Notes: a model not told the origin generated them from the letters alone. A stretch of 9,841 bases of DNA from Maricaulis sp. (GCA_002694345.1 NZLV01000043.1:1-9841); one strand, 5' to 3'; counted from the first letter of the stretch, positions 1 through 6,736 are shown. Numbers and translations are program-made.

Positions 1-190
1 AGCCGGGGAAATACTTGCGTTCGGCGTTGATCTTGCGGCCCTTGCGGACCTCGACCACGTCCTCGGTCGGCACCAGGATTTCCTCGAACTTGTCCGTGAG
101 GCCCTGGATGTTGGCTTCGGTCTTGATTGCCTCTGCGACCTTCTTCTCGAAGTTCGAATAGGCGTGCACGATATACCACTTGGCAGACAT
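1..190 (-). CDS. nusG: Transcription termination/antitermination factor NusG, N-terminal part (cut by window edge)
   Basis: The minus strand from position 190 encodes 63 residues beginning MSAKWYIVHAYSNFEKKV, followed by VPTEDVVEVRKGRK and ERKYFPG. These are the hallmark N-terminal NusG (NGN) domain sequences. NusG binds RNA polymerase, suppresses pausing and links it to Rho and the ribosome. Only the start of the NGN domain is present; the rest, including the KOW domain, lies beyond the left edge. The ATG at 188-190 is preceded by a strong AGGAGGAGG Shine-Dalgarno stretch at 195-203 that overlaps the secE stop codon (202-204). The gene therefore directly follows secE in one transcription unit with likely translational coupling. 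Identification is secure. Confidence 0.97.
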   Translation of the reverse strand, partial: MSAKWYIVHAYSNFEKKVAEAIKTEANIQGLTDKFEEILVPTEDVVEVRKGRKINAERKYFPG

Positions 191-201
191 ACAGCCTCCT
201 C

Positions 202-471
202 CTACGGGCGCAGCGACAACAGGATTTGAACGAGGTTCCGGATGCCCCAATCGACACCCCAGAAGAACAGCATCGCGATCAGGGACAGGATCAGGACCAT
301 GATCGTCGACACGATCAGTTCCTGCCGCGTGGTCCACGTGACCTTACGGGCTTCCTGGCGCACCTGTGCCAGATACTGGAAAGGTCCAGCCTGGCGCTTC
401 TTCGGCGCTGCCGTGTCAGCCTTGGCCTGAGCCGGCGTCTTATTCTTCGCGTTCCGCGTCATCAGATCCAT
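202..471 (-). CDS. secE: Protein translocase subunit SecE
   Basis: This encodes 89 residues, the short single-membrane-span form of SecE, the essential clamp subunit of the SecYEG translocon in the inner membrane. The N-terminal third is polar and Lys/Ala-rich. The conserved amphipathic segment VRQEARKVTWTTRQE lies at residues 37-51, and one hydrophobic span follows at about residues 52-72 (LIVSTIMVLILSLIAMLFF). The familiar W-P of this segment is W-T here. The ATG at 469-471 has GAGGGG four bases upstream; an in-frame ATG three codons later (460-462) is a possible alternative, but its distance to that site would be about 13 bases. It lies between tRNA-Trp and nusG, the standard bacterial arrangement, and its stop codon sits inside the nusG ribosome binding site. 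Confidence 0.95.
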   Translation of the reverse strand: MDLMTRNAKNKTPAQAKADTAAPKKRQAGPFQYLAQVRQEARKVTWTTRQELIVSTIMVLILSLIAMLFFWGVDWGIRNLVQILLSLRP

Positions 472-473
472 CT

Positions 474-487
474 GGCCCCTCGGGGCC
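474..487 (-). promoter_or_regulatory. Hairpin containing the secE Shine-Dalgarno sequence
   Basis: In the secE leader, GGCCCC and GGGGCC form a perfect inverted repeat two bases apart (on RNA, probably five G-C pairs closed by a CGAG loop). The only good Shine-Dalgarno sequence for secE, GAGGGG at 476-481, lies in the loop and 3' arm. If it folds, ribosome access to secE would be reduced. The inverted repeat is seen directly; the regulatory role is inference. Confidence 0.4.
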
Positions 488-503
488 CTGTTTTCAATCG
501 GTT

Positions 504-518
504 CAGGCGTTATGCCTG
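504..518 (-). other. Small hairpin in the tRNA-Trp to secE spacer
   Basis: CAGGC and GCCTG are separated by five bases in the 69-base spacer between the tRNA 3' end and secE. No T-run follows, so it is not an intrinsic terminator. It could help define the tRNA 3'-processing product or protect the 5' end of the secE mRNA. The pairing is visible but short, and it may be chance. Confidence 0.25.
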
Positions 519-540
519 GCCTAATTCCGTCGAAGCGGCA

Positions 541-616
541 TGGCAGGGGCGGAGGGACTCGAACCCCCGACCCTCGGTTTTGGAGACCGATGCTCTACCA
601 ACTGAGCTACACCCCT
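541..616 (-). tRNA. trnW: tRNA-Trp (anticodon CCA)
   Basis: Read on the minus strand, this 76-base gene folds as a full cloverleaf. The acceptor stem AGGGGUG pairs with CGCCCCU with one G-U pair. The D arm contains AGCUCAGUUGGUAGAGC. The anticodon loop CUCCAAA carries CCA (Trp), and the T arm has loop UUCGAGU. The discriminator base is G and the terminal CCA is encoded in the DNA at 541-543. It lies immediately upstream of secE in the same direction, as is common in bacteria, so it is probably cotranscribed with secE-nusG and released by tRNA processing. Confidence 0.98.
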
Positions 617-630
617 AAGCCGCGCGCGCG

Positions 631-659
631 GAATAGCACGGTGAACCGGTCACCGTCAC
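631..659 (-). promoter_or_regulatory. Candidate promoter for tRNA-Trp/secE/nusG
   Basis: A -35-like GTGACG (654-659) and a -10-like CTATTC (631-636) are separated by 17 bases, and the sequence GCTATTCC resembles the -10 style described for Caulobacter housekeeping promoters. Initiation would fall about 6-10 bases before the mature tRNA 5' end at 616, followed by a GC-rich leader. The spacer is occupied by the inverted repeat listed separately. Another weak possibility lies further upstream, with TAGCAT near 678-683. Moderate evidence only. Confidence 0.4.
638..656. repeat. 7-bp inverted repeat inside the candidate tRNA-Trp promoter
   Basis: ACGGTGA and TCACCGT are perfect inverted copies separated by ACCGG. 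The palindrome nearly fills the spacer between the proposed -35 and -10 elements, a position typical of repressor operators or of regulators that distort the spacer. An inverted repeat of this size is expected a few times by chance in a 10-kb window, so the location is the main argument. Confidence 0.4.
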
Positions 660-743
660 ATCCGAAGCGCAGCTGTCTACAATGCTATCGGACATATGAA
701 AACCGCTAAATCGCAGATTTCTCCGTCTGTCCGCACCCGCCCG

Positions 744-1745
744 CTAGCCCTGCGCTTCCCGGCGGGCATCCAGCACCCAGGCCAGGGGCGGTCCGCCATC
801 CGGCAGGTCCAGCGTCGCGGCTGGCGAAACATCAAGGCCGGCCTGGGCGAGCCGGGCGCGGCAATCTTCCATCTGCGCGTCCGACAGGGCCACGCGGATC
901 ATGGAGGTCATGCGATGATGGAAGGCGGTCAGTTCGCCCGCCTGCCCGTCCAGCCAGGCCAGCAAATCCGCAGTCTGGAACCCGCCGAGCCGGCCGGCCG
1001 CGGCCTGGCAATCCTGGATCAATCGGGCGACATGATCCCGTGCCGGACCGGGCGCCGCAGCCCCGGCCGCCCTGGCACTGGTTTCGAGCGCCTGCCGCAA
1101 GGCATCGGCGCACGCCTGCCCGTCGTCCTGCGATACCTCTCCGGCCACAGCCTTGGGGATCGTCACAACGAAGTCTTTCATCCGGGGAATCAATTCGCTT
1201 TCAATGACTTGACCCAAGAGGGATGCCACCGCGCTGCAAGCGGTCTCCACCGCCCCGCCCCGGCAATGAACCAGCGCATGAAAGCGACCGCCCGGCGCCA
1301 CGATACGGCCAGCCTCGGAAAACGCCCCCGGACCGGCATATTCCAGCCCGTACTGGCTGAGCACCAGATCCAGACTGGCATCACGCAAAGGCAAAACGGC
1401 ACTGTCGGCCACCACGGGACTGGCCTCGAACCGGCGCCGCGGACTGGCGGCCAGCCGCACGGCGTCGACCGCAATATCACTCGCGAAGGCCTCAATGCGA
1501 AGGTCCGGATAGCGCGCCGCGGCCTGGTCGACCAGCGCGATCACTTCCCCCTCCCCCGTGGCCAGATCGATCAGCGACACCTCGCTTCGGCCTGCAAGCG
1601 CCGCCTCGAGGACGTCCTGCCAATAGCCGTGAAGGAATGCGCCCGTGCGGGCATCGCGGAACTGGTGCTCGCTGGCCCGCGCGCGCCCGGTCCAGAACTG
1701 TTTCCAGGCGCCCGCTTCCGCAGTCGTGTCTGAATAATCCCCCAT
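744..1745 (-). CDS. Class I SAM-dependent methyltransferase (Methyltransf_11-like)
   Basis: This 333-residue protein has the core order of a Rossmann-fold class I methyltransferase. The SAM-binding glycine loop LIDLATGEGE is at residues 58-67, an acidic residue ends the second strand (D90 in ASDIAVDAV), and the adenine-side segment ADSAVLPLRD spans 113-122. The strand LDLVLSQYGLEY (125-136) and APGGRF (150-155) complete the core. About 130 further residues follow, mostly helical and rich in Ala, and do not point to a substrate. The target could be a small molecule, a lipid or a protein. It has no visible Shine-Dalgarno sequence before the ATG at 1743-1745, but a promoter-like pair ends six bases upstream. 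It is separated from the receptor gene by a strong terminator, so it is its own unit. No convincing terminator follows it, so readthrough into tRNA-Trp is possible. Confidence 0.85.
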   Translation of the reverse strand: MGDYSDTTAEAGAWKQFWTGRARASEHQFRDARTGAFLHGYWQDVLEAALAGRSEVSLIDLATGEGEVIALVDQAAARYPDLRIEAFASDIAVDAVRLAASPRRRFEASPVVADSAVLPLRDASLDLVLSQYGLEYAGPGAFSEAGRIVAPGGRFHALVHCRGGAVETACSAVASLLGQVIESELIPRMKDFVVTIPKAVAGEVSQDDGQACADALRQALETSARAAGAAAPGPARDHVARLIQDCQAAAGRLGGFQTADLLAWLDGQAGELTAFHHRMTSMIRVALSDAQMEDCRARLAQAGLDVSPAATLDLPDGGPPLAWVLDARREAQG

Positions 1746-1751
1746 GCCGGA

Positions 1752-1780
1752 ATGCTAGGCGGCAGGTCCGGGGCTGACAA
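1752..1780 (-). promoter_or_regulatory. Candidate promoter of the methyltransferase gene, giving a leaderless mRNA
   Basis: TTGTCA (1775-1780) and TAGCAT (1752-1757) are exactly 17 bases apart and match the sigma-70-type hexamers at five and four of six positions. Only six bases lie between the -10 element and the ATG at 1743-1745, so transcription would begin at or next to the start codon. This fits the absence of a ribosome binding site. It lies just downstream of the receptor terminator, where a new promoter is expected. Confidence 0.45.
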
Positions 1781-1813
1781 TGCCCGGCCTGCATCTCTTC
1801 CGGCCTTGCAGGC

Positions 1814-1846
1814 AAAAGAAAAGGGCGGGTCAAAAGACCCGCCCTT
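1814..1846 (-). terminator. Intrinsic terminator of the TonB-dependent receptor gene
   Basis: On the minus strand a perfect 11-bp stem (AAGGGCGGGTC pairing with GACCCGCCCTT, loop TTTT; 1821-1846) is followed directly by TTCTTTT. It begins 24 bases after the receptor stop codon at 1870-1872. This is a textbook Rho-independent terminator and separates the receptor from the methyltransferase gene. Confidence 0.93.
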
Positions 1847-1869
1847 CCCTAAGTCATGTTCGGCTTCGA

Positions 1870-4662
1870 TTAGAAGCGCAGGCGTGCGCCCATGAACAGA
1901 CGACGACCGAACGGATCGTACGTGGCCGGCCAGGTGTTGGCCTGCTCGGACGACGTGGAGGTCAGTTCCGGCGGCTGCTCGTCGAAGATGTTCTGGACAC
2001 CCATCGTGACAGTCGCGGTTTCGCTCACGTCATAAGCAAAGGTCGCATCGAAGTAGTTGTAGGCGTCGATGGACTGCTCACGCTCGGAAACGAACGGCAG
2101 GTAGGACGATTCGATGTCCACGCTGCCGATGTGACGCCAGCGAAGGGACGACGTCAGAGCGCCCCAGTACCAGCTCGCCTGCATGACGTGCTTGTACTCC
2201 GGGGTCGGCTCGCCGCACTGACCCGAGAACAGGCCTTCACAGTCGACGAAACCAGCGATGACGGACGTCTGGTAACCATTGCCCATCGTGAACGTGGAGT
2301 AGTAGTTCACAGCGAACGAGCCGAGGTCCGAAGACAGGCCCATTTGCTCGGCATCCCAGGAGTAGTCGGCGCGGACGTCGACACCTTCAGCCGTCAGGAC
2401 GGCCAGGTTGGAAGACGTCAGTTCCGGCATGAACGGGTTGGCCATTTCACCGGTGGACGGGTTACGAGCACCGTTGAAGAAGGCACAGGACGAAGCGATG
2501 TCCTGAATGTAGCACTCGTCCAGCAGGTTCTGCAGCGACGGAGCCGAGATCGCATCGTCGATCTCGATGTCGTAGTAGTCGACCTGCAGGGTGAAGCCGC
2601 TCAGGAAGGACGGCTGCCACACAGCACCGATGGTGAAGGTGTCAGCGGTTTCTTCTTGAACGTTCGGGTTACCACCGAACAGGGCTTCGATCTGAGCGTT
2701 CGACTGGAACGCCGTACCAACGGCAGCAGCCGGGACACCGGTTGCGATACAGTTGGCGTCGATCGTGGCCGCGGAGTAGGAACCCAGACCGCCGGAGCAC
2801 GGGTCTTGTGCACCCGGGAAGCCGTTGGTGGCCGGAGCGAACAGGTCACCCACGTTCGGCGCACGGACAGCGCGGTTGTACTGGGTACGGATGCGCAGGT
2901 CTTCGATCGGTTCCCAACCAAAGCCGGCAGCATACGTCTGAGCCGTACCGATGGTGGAGTAATCGGACAGACGGAAAGCACCGGTGAAGTTCAGGCTTTC
3001 GATACCCGGGCGCCCCGTGACGAGCGGCACATCGACTTCCGTGAAGAATTCATAGACGTCGAAGGAACCCTCGATCGGGAGCGACTGGTTGAAGCCGCGA
3101 ACGTCCGGGCCAAGCACGGAGTCCGGACGGATGGACGCGCTGTTCTCACGATATTCGACACCGAACACCAGAGCCGGAGCAACGTCAGCCATCGGCGAAG
3201 CCATGTTCTCCAGCGTACCGGAGAGAGCAGCAACAGCCTGGGTGGCCTCGATCACGTCGATCTGGGCACCGGTACGGGCGATGAAGTCAGCAGCAGCGGC
3301 GGACACGGAATCCGGGCCGTTGAAGACGTCAAGCGCCGGAGCCGTACAACCGCTGGCGATAGCCGTCGGGCCACCGTCGCAGAGCAGAGCTTCCTGGAAG
3401 GCAGACACGGAGATGTTGCCGGACAGGATCTGCGAAACAGACGAACGCGAGTAGTTGTAGAAGACGTCATACGTCCAGTTTTCGCTCAGGTCGCCGCGGA
3501 AACCGAAGACACCCTGGAAGGTGTTCGTGTCACGCAGGGAGTTCCGCGTGGAGATTTCCTGCATACGGCGGTTGATGCGAATGTCAGCCGTGCCATCGCC
3601 ATTGTTGGAGCTTGCGTCGCCAGCGATCAGAGCGGCCAGAGCCGGGGACAGGAACGGGTTGTCCAGGTTGATCGTCATGCCGAGCGTACCCGTCGGCGTC
3701 GGAGCCAGCTGGGAATCAACGACGTTGTTGGCGAAGATGCCGCGAGCGTACATCTCGATGTTGTCAGCGATCTCATAGGTGGCAAAGCCGGAGATCATGT
3801 GACGTTCCTGCGGCAGTTGCAGGTAGTTGGTCGGAGCGTAGTTGTACGGCGTCCAAGCAACCGGGGCACCCGAGGTGTCGGTCGTGACGTCGAAAGCCGA
3901 GCCAGCGGCCGGACGGATACGCGAACCCGGGATGTTCGAGGAACCACCCGGATAGTAGGTCGTGGAACCCGGACCATTGGACCACCAGGCCTGCTCGGAG
4001 AAGGAGCGGGAACCCTGGAAGACGGCTTCACGGTTGGTGTAACCGAAGTTCACCACGGCGTTACCACGACCATTGTCGAAGTTGCCGCCGACCGTCACGG
4101 TCACGTCAGAGATGGCAGCGTCGCCTTCTTCGAGGGAGAACTCGTGCGAAGCAGAGAACTCAACGCCTTCGAAGTCGTCGCGCAGGATGAAGTTCACAAC
4201 ACCGGCAACAGCGTCAGAACCGTAAACGGCGGAAGCACCACCGGTCACGACGTCAACGCGCTCAACCATGGCAGCCGGGATGTTGTTCAGGTCGACGACC
4301 TGGCCAGCACCGGAACCAACCATGCGCTGACCGTCAACCAGGACCAGCGTACGCGTGGTGCCCAGGCCGCGGAGCGACACGGTGGCCGTACCGTTACCCG
4401 GGTTGTTCGACGTGGCGTCGAAAGCCGGGATCAGCTGCGGCAGCGTGTTGAGAAGGTCTTCGGTATTGACGACGTTGTTCAGCTCGAACATTTCCTCGTC
4501 AACCGAGGTGATCGGGCTCGGCGCCACGGTATCGGTACGCTGAATGCGGGTACCGGTGATGACGACGATGTCGTCGTCTTGCGCCATCGCCGGCGCGGCC
4601 GCAGCCATGCCACCGATGAGCGTGCTGGCCATCAGGCAAGCTTTAAGAGAAGTCGGTCTCAC
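1870..4662 (-). CDS. TonB-dependent outer-membrane receptor
   Basis: This 930-residue protein is of normal length for the family. A signal peptide covers residues 1-28 with probable cleavage after APAMA. The mature N-terminus has a TonB-box-like DDDIVVITG (about 29-37). The plug domain spans about 47-161 with SLRGLGTTRTLVLVDGQR and the conserved VERVDVVTGGASAVYGSDA. The remainder is a beta-barrel, with NRAVRAPNVGDLFAP typical of this receptor subfamily, ending in Phe (ARLRF) as outer-membrane proteins do. Four close cysteine pairs (428/439, 622/638, 717/726, 808/816) probably form disulfides in surface loops. Such receptors import siderophores, vitamins or glycans using TonB energy; the ligand cannot be read from sequence. 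The start is GTG (4660-4662), chosen because GGAGGG lies seven bases upstream and the signal peptide follows at once. Codons are strongly biased, suggesting high expression. Confidence 0.95.
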   Translation of the reverse strand: MRPTSLKACLMASTLIGGMAAAAPAMAQDDDIVVITGTRIQRTDTVAPSPITSVDEEMFELNNVVNTEDLLNTLPQLIPAFDATSNNPGNGTATVSLRGLGTTRTLVLVDGQRMVGSGAGQVVDLNNIPAAMVERVDVVTGGASAVYGSDAVAGVVNFILRDDFEGVEFSASHEFSLEEGDAAISDVTVTVGGNFDNGRGNAVVNFGYTNREAVFQGSRSFSEQAWWSNGPGSTTYYPGGSSNIPGSRIRPAAGSAFDVTTDTSGAPVAWTPYNYAPTNYLQLPQERHMISGFATYEIADNIEMYARGIFANNVVDSQLAPTPTGTLGMTINLDNPFLSPALAALIAGDASSNNGDGTADIRINRRMQEISTRNSLRDTNTFQGVFGFRGDLSENWTYDVFYNYSRSSVSQILSGNISVSAFQEALLCDGGPTAIASGCTAPALDVFNGPDSVSAAAADFIARTGAQIDVIEATQAVAALSGTLENMASPMADVAPALVFGVEYRENSASIRPDSVLGPDVRGFNQSLPIEGSFDVYEFFTEVDVPLVTGRPGIESLNFTGAFRLSDYSTIGTAQTYAAGFGWEPIEDLRIRTQYNRAVRAPNVGDLFAPATNGFPGAQDPCSGGLGSYSAATIDANCIATGVPAAAVGTAFQSNAQIEALFGGNPNVQEETADTFTIGAVWQPSFLSGFTLQVDYYDIEIDDAISAPSLQNLLDECYIQDIASSCAFFNGARNPSTGEMANPFMPELTSSNLAVLTAEGVDVRADYSWDAEQMGLSSDLGSFAVNYYSTFTMGNGYQTSVIAGFVDCEGLFSGQCGEPTPEYKHVMQASWYWGALTSSLRWRHIGSVDIESSYLPFVSEREQSIDAYNYFDATFAYDVSETATVTMGVQNIFDEQPPELTSTSSEQANTWPATYDPFGRRLFMGARLRF

Positions 4663-4765
4663 TCTTAATCCCTCCGAGTAAGGTTGGTATGGGAAGCCTG
4701 CCCCTTTTCACGTTAAGGCAGAATCCCCCGCTCGACGGGACTCACGTTACCCCGCCTTAATTGCA

Positions 4766-4794
4766 AGGTACCCATGCGAAATACGAAGGGTCAA
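4766..4794 (-). promoter_or_regulatory. Candidate promoter for the TonB-dependent receptor
   Basis: A good -35 hexamer TTGACC (4789-4794) is followed after 17 bases by GTACCT, which matches the -10 consensus poorly. Transcription would start roughly 100 bases before the GTG codon, leaving a long leader. The spacing and -35 element are the support; the -10 is weak. Confidence 0.3.
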
Positions 4795-4810
4795 TGACAC
4801 GGGACTGTCA
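4795..4810. repeat. Inverted repeat TGACA-N6-TGTCA beside the receptor promoter
   Basis: TGACA and TGTCA flank six bases just upstream of the proposed -35. The adjoining GGTCA (4789-4793) adds a third, inverted GTCA/TGAC half-site one base away. The group looks like an operator cluster for a dimeric regulator, but each element is only 4-5 bp and could be chance. Confidence 0.3.
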
Positions 4811-4942
4811 CAAGTGCCCCGGCAGCGCCATTCACGCCGCACTGTTGCGATAATGCCTCAGACCTATGGGGAGCCTGCCGTAAAACTCGCCATTTGCTTG
4901 CGAAATGCCACCCGGACCACGATCAACCGGGGAAATCTTGCG

Positions 4943-6736
4943 TCAAACGGGCAGAAGATCGAACGGGGCCGTGACCCGAACCTCATCCGCCTCGAACGGC
5001 TCCACCCCGTGCCACATATAGGAGGGGAAAAGGATGGCCGCGCCGGCCTCCGGCATGATGTAGCGCTCAGCCTCAAGGTCCAGACCGGCCACGCCGGGCA
5101 CACCCAGCCTCAGCCAGCCCGCCCGTTCGCCGTCCAGCACCGCGCGCGGCACCTGGACATAATAGCTGGCACTGATCCAGCCGGCCGGGTGGATGTGATC
5201 GACATGCCCGCCCCCGGACGCCAACCGGACCGACCAGGCCCCGGTCAGCTTCAACTGGTCCGACTTGCGGGCCAGAAAGGGGTGCTCGGCATCATCCGGC
5301 AGTTCGGAGACGAATCGGGACGCCATGTCGAGCAGGGCCCGGCCCAACGCCTGGATCACCGGATCATCCACATCCCACAACCGGCCCGGCGACTGAGTGC
5401 CCCCGAACAGCGTCTGCTCGATCGGTTGGGCCCGCGTGGAATGAAGATGCGCGATCCGGTCCGCCAGCTCGGCATTGAACGCGTCCAGCGAGGAAAAGCC
5501 CGGCGGTGTTTCAATGAAGCGTTTCGCGGTCAGCAGGTCATAGTCGTAGAGACGCTTGTAGCGCTCATCGCCCAGACAGCGCCAAACCGTCGCCTGCAAG
5601 GCCACATGCTTTTGCAAATGTTCCGGCGGCGGAACAGCGTCCAGCGCCTGCTCCGCCTCGTCCAGCACGCCGGCGGCCAGACAGGCCTCCGCCAATTGGT
5701 GTCGGATGGCAAAGTCCTCGCCTCCGGAGATCTCCAGCGCCGCGCGAATCTCCGCGATGGCGCCGGCCGGGTCTCCCAGCTTGGCCAGGATCTCGCCGCG
5801 TAACGCTTTGGCATCAGCATGCCGGGCATCCAGGGCCAGCGCAGCACTGGCCGCGTCCAGAGCGGCCTCCGGCCGGCCGGTCCGCATCAAGACCCGGGCG
5901 CGGGCATGGTGCAGATCCGCACTGGGCTGTTGGTCCAGCACCTGTTCCAGGATGGACGTACTGCCCTCGCCTTCCCCCATCTCCCACAACAGGCCGGCCA
6001 GGTCGCGGTGGATATCGGGACGTTGGGGCGCACAGGCGACCGCCTGGCGATAGGCATCGCGGGCCGCCTCGGTCTGCCCCAGGGTCCGCAGCGTGTGACC
6101 GCGCTGGAAATGGGCCTCGGCGAGCCGGGGGGCCAAACGGCAGGCTTCGTCCAGATCCGCGAGGGAGGCAGCGATTTCATTGCGCCCCCGATGCAGCGCC
6201 CCGCGATTGATCCGCGGCATGACCGCCTTGGCATTCATCGCGATACAGGTGGAAAACGCGTCGATTGCGCGATCTTCATCACCCTGGTGCGTGCGGACAA
6301 TGCCCAGGCCATTCAGCGCCGCCGTATGCCCGGGCTGTTTCGTGATCACCGTTTCAAAAGCCGCGACCGCCTCGGCAAACCGGCGCAGATCCGTCAGCGC
6401 AATGCCCAGATTGACACGGGCATCGATGAAGTCGGGCTGACGCTCCAACGCCGCCTCATAGGCCGCCACAGCGCCTTCCAGATCACCCGCCCGGCGCTTG
6501 ATATTGCCCAGATTGCTCAGCACGGCATGGGGCTGGGCATGGCGCACGGCCGCCGCCTGCAAGTCAGCCAGCGCCTCTTGCGTCTTGCCCTGCCGGCCTC
6601 TTGCCAGGCCTCTCAGATGCAAGGCCTCGGCATCCTCCGGCGTCCGTTTCAGGACTGCGTCCATCTGCGCCTCGGCCTCGGCGGCCCGGCCCTGCTGAAG
6701 ATACAGGGCGGCTTGCTGGAGCTGTGCCAGGCTCAT
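4943..6736 (-). CDS. TPR-repeat protein with C-terminal putative 2OG-Fe(II) oxygenase domain
   Basis: This 597-residue protein has two parts. Residues 1 to about 370 are roughly ten tetratricopeptide repeats with the usual spacing (for example LSNLGNIKRRAGDLEGAVAAYEAAL and the repeat after it), a superhelix that typically binds peptide or protein. From about residue 400, the protein resembles the putative 2OG-Fe(II) oxygenase family Pfam 2OG-FeII_Oxy_5. It shows SVRLASGGGHVDHIHPAGWISASYY (His 511, 514 and 516 and Asp 513 are candidate metal ligands), then LFPSYMWHGVEPF with the distal His 576, and RVTAPFDL with Arg 587, a likely 2-oxoglutarate carboxylate ligand. Expected chemistry is hydroxylation using 2OG and O2; the substrate is unknown. 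There is no signal peptide, so it is cytoplasmic. Its ATG overlaps the upstream sulfotransferase stop by four bases (ATGA), implying translational coupling. It is last in the operon. Confidence 0.88.
   Translation of the reverse strand: MSLAQLQQAALYLQQGRAAEAEAQMDAVLKRTPEDAEALHLRGLARGRQGKTQEALADLQAAAVRHAQPHAVLSNLGNIKRRAGDLEGAVAAYEAALERQPDFIDARVNLGIALTDLRRFAEAVAAFETVITKQPGHTAALNGLGIVRTHQGDEDRAIDAFSTCIAMNAKAVMPRINRGALHRGRNEIAASLADLDEACRLAPRLAEAHFQRGHTLRTLGQTEAARDAYRQAVACAPQRPDIHRDLAGLLWEMGEGEGSTSILEQVLDQQPSADLHHARARVLMRTGRPEAALDAASAALALDARHADAKALRGEILAKLGDPAGAIAEIRAALEISGGEDFAIRHQLAEACLAAGVLDEAEQALDAVPPPEHLQKHVALQATVWRCLGDERYKRLYDYDLLTAKRFIETPPGFSSLDAFNAELADRIAHLHSTRAQPIEQTLFGGTQSPGRLWDVDDPVIQALGRALLDMASRFVSELPDDAEHPFLARKSDQLKLTGAWSVRLASGGGHVDHIHPAGWISASYYVQVPRAVLDGERAGWLRLGVPGVAGLDLEAERYIMPEAGAAILFPSYMWHGVEPFEADEVRVTAPFDLLPV

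Larger units (their letters stand above)
4663..4942 (-). promoter_or_regulatory. Receptor leader and regulatory region (280 bp without a gene)
   Basis: This stretch separates the oxygenase/sulfotransferase operon from the receptor gene. It contains a strong GGAGGG ribosome binding site (4670-4675) for the receptor, a possible promoter (TTGACC at 4789-4794, 17 bases, GTACCT at 4766-4771), and inverted repeats at the upstream edge of that promoter. A GAATC at 4721-4725 fits the GANTC methylation site used by CcrM-type methylases in alphaproteobacteria. I find no strong terminator behind the upstream operon: a weak hairpin near 4890-4911 on the minus strand is followed by only four Ts. Some receptor transcription may therefore come from the operon promoter. 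No convincing small gene is visible. Confidence 0.5.

Noticed and set aside
541..616. tRNA-Trp as an integration site for an island
   Set aside because: Elements that use tRNA genes normally sit at the 3' end, which here faces secE only 69 bases away. The accessory genes are on the 5' side, and I see no integrase or repeated tRNA end.
696..1733. 345-codon plus-strand frame opposite the methyltransferase gene
   Set aside because: It is a codon-aligned shadow. The minus strand carries all class I methyltransferase motifs.
1780..4668. 962-codon open frame on the plus strand opposite the receptor gene
   Set aside because: It is codon-aligned with the receptor and open only because that gene lacks TTA, CTA and TCA codons. 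The product is Arg/Val/Gly-rich with no recognisable domain, while the minus strand gives a full TonB-dependent receptor with signal peptide, ribosome binding site and terminator.
4663..4800. CtrA binding site (TTAA-N7-TTAA) upstream of the receptor
   Set aside because: Several TTAA words occur (near 4665, 4713 and 4757), but none has the required seven-base spacing.
4881..4942. Intrinsic terminator after the TPR-oxygenase operon
   Set aside because: CCCGG/CCGGG with an 11-base loop lacks a T-run, and the CATTT/AAATG hairpin near 4890-4911 is only five A/T-rich pairs followed by four Ts. Neither is convincing.
4814..4942. Small precursor-peptide gene that the modifying enzymes might act on
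   Set aside because: Only minus-strand frames of 7-9 codons without ribosome binding sites were found in the intergenic region. Nothing resembles a leader peptide or sulfated-peptide precursor.
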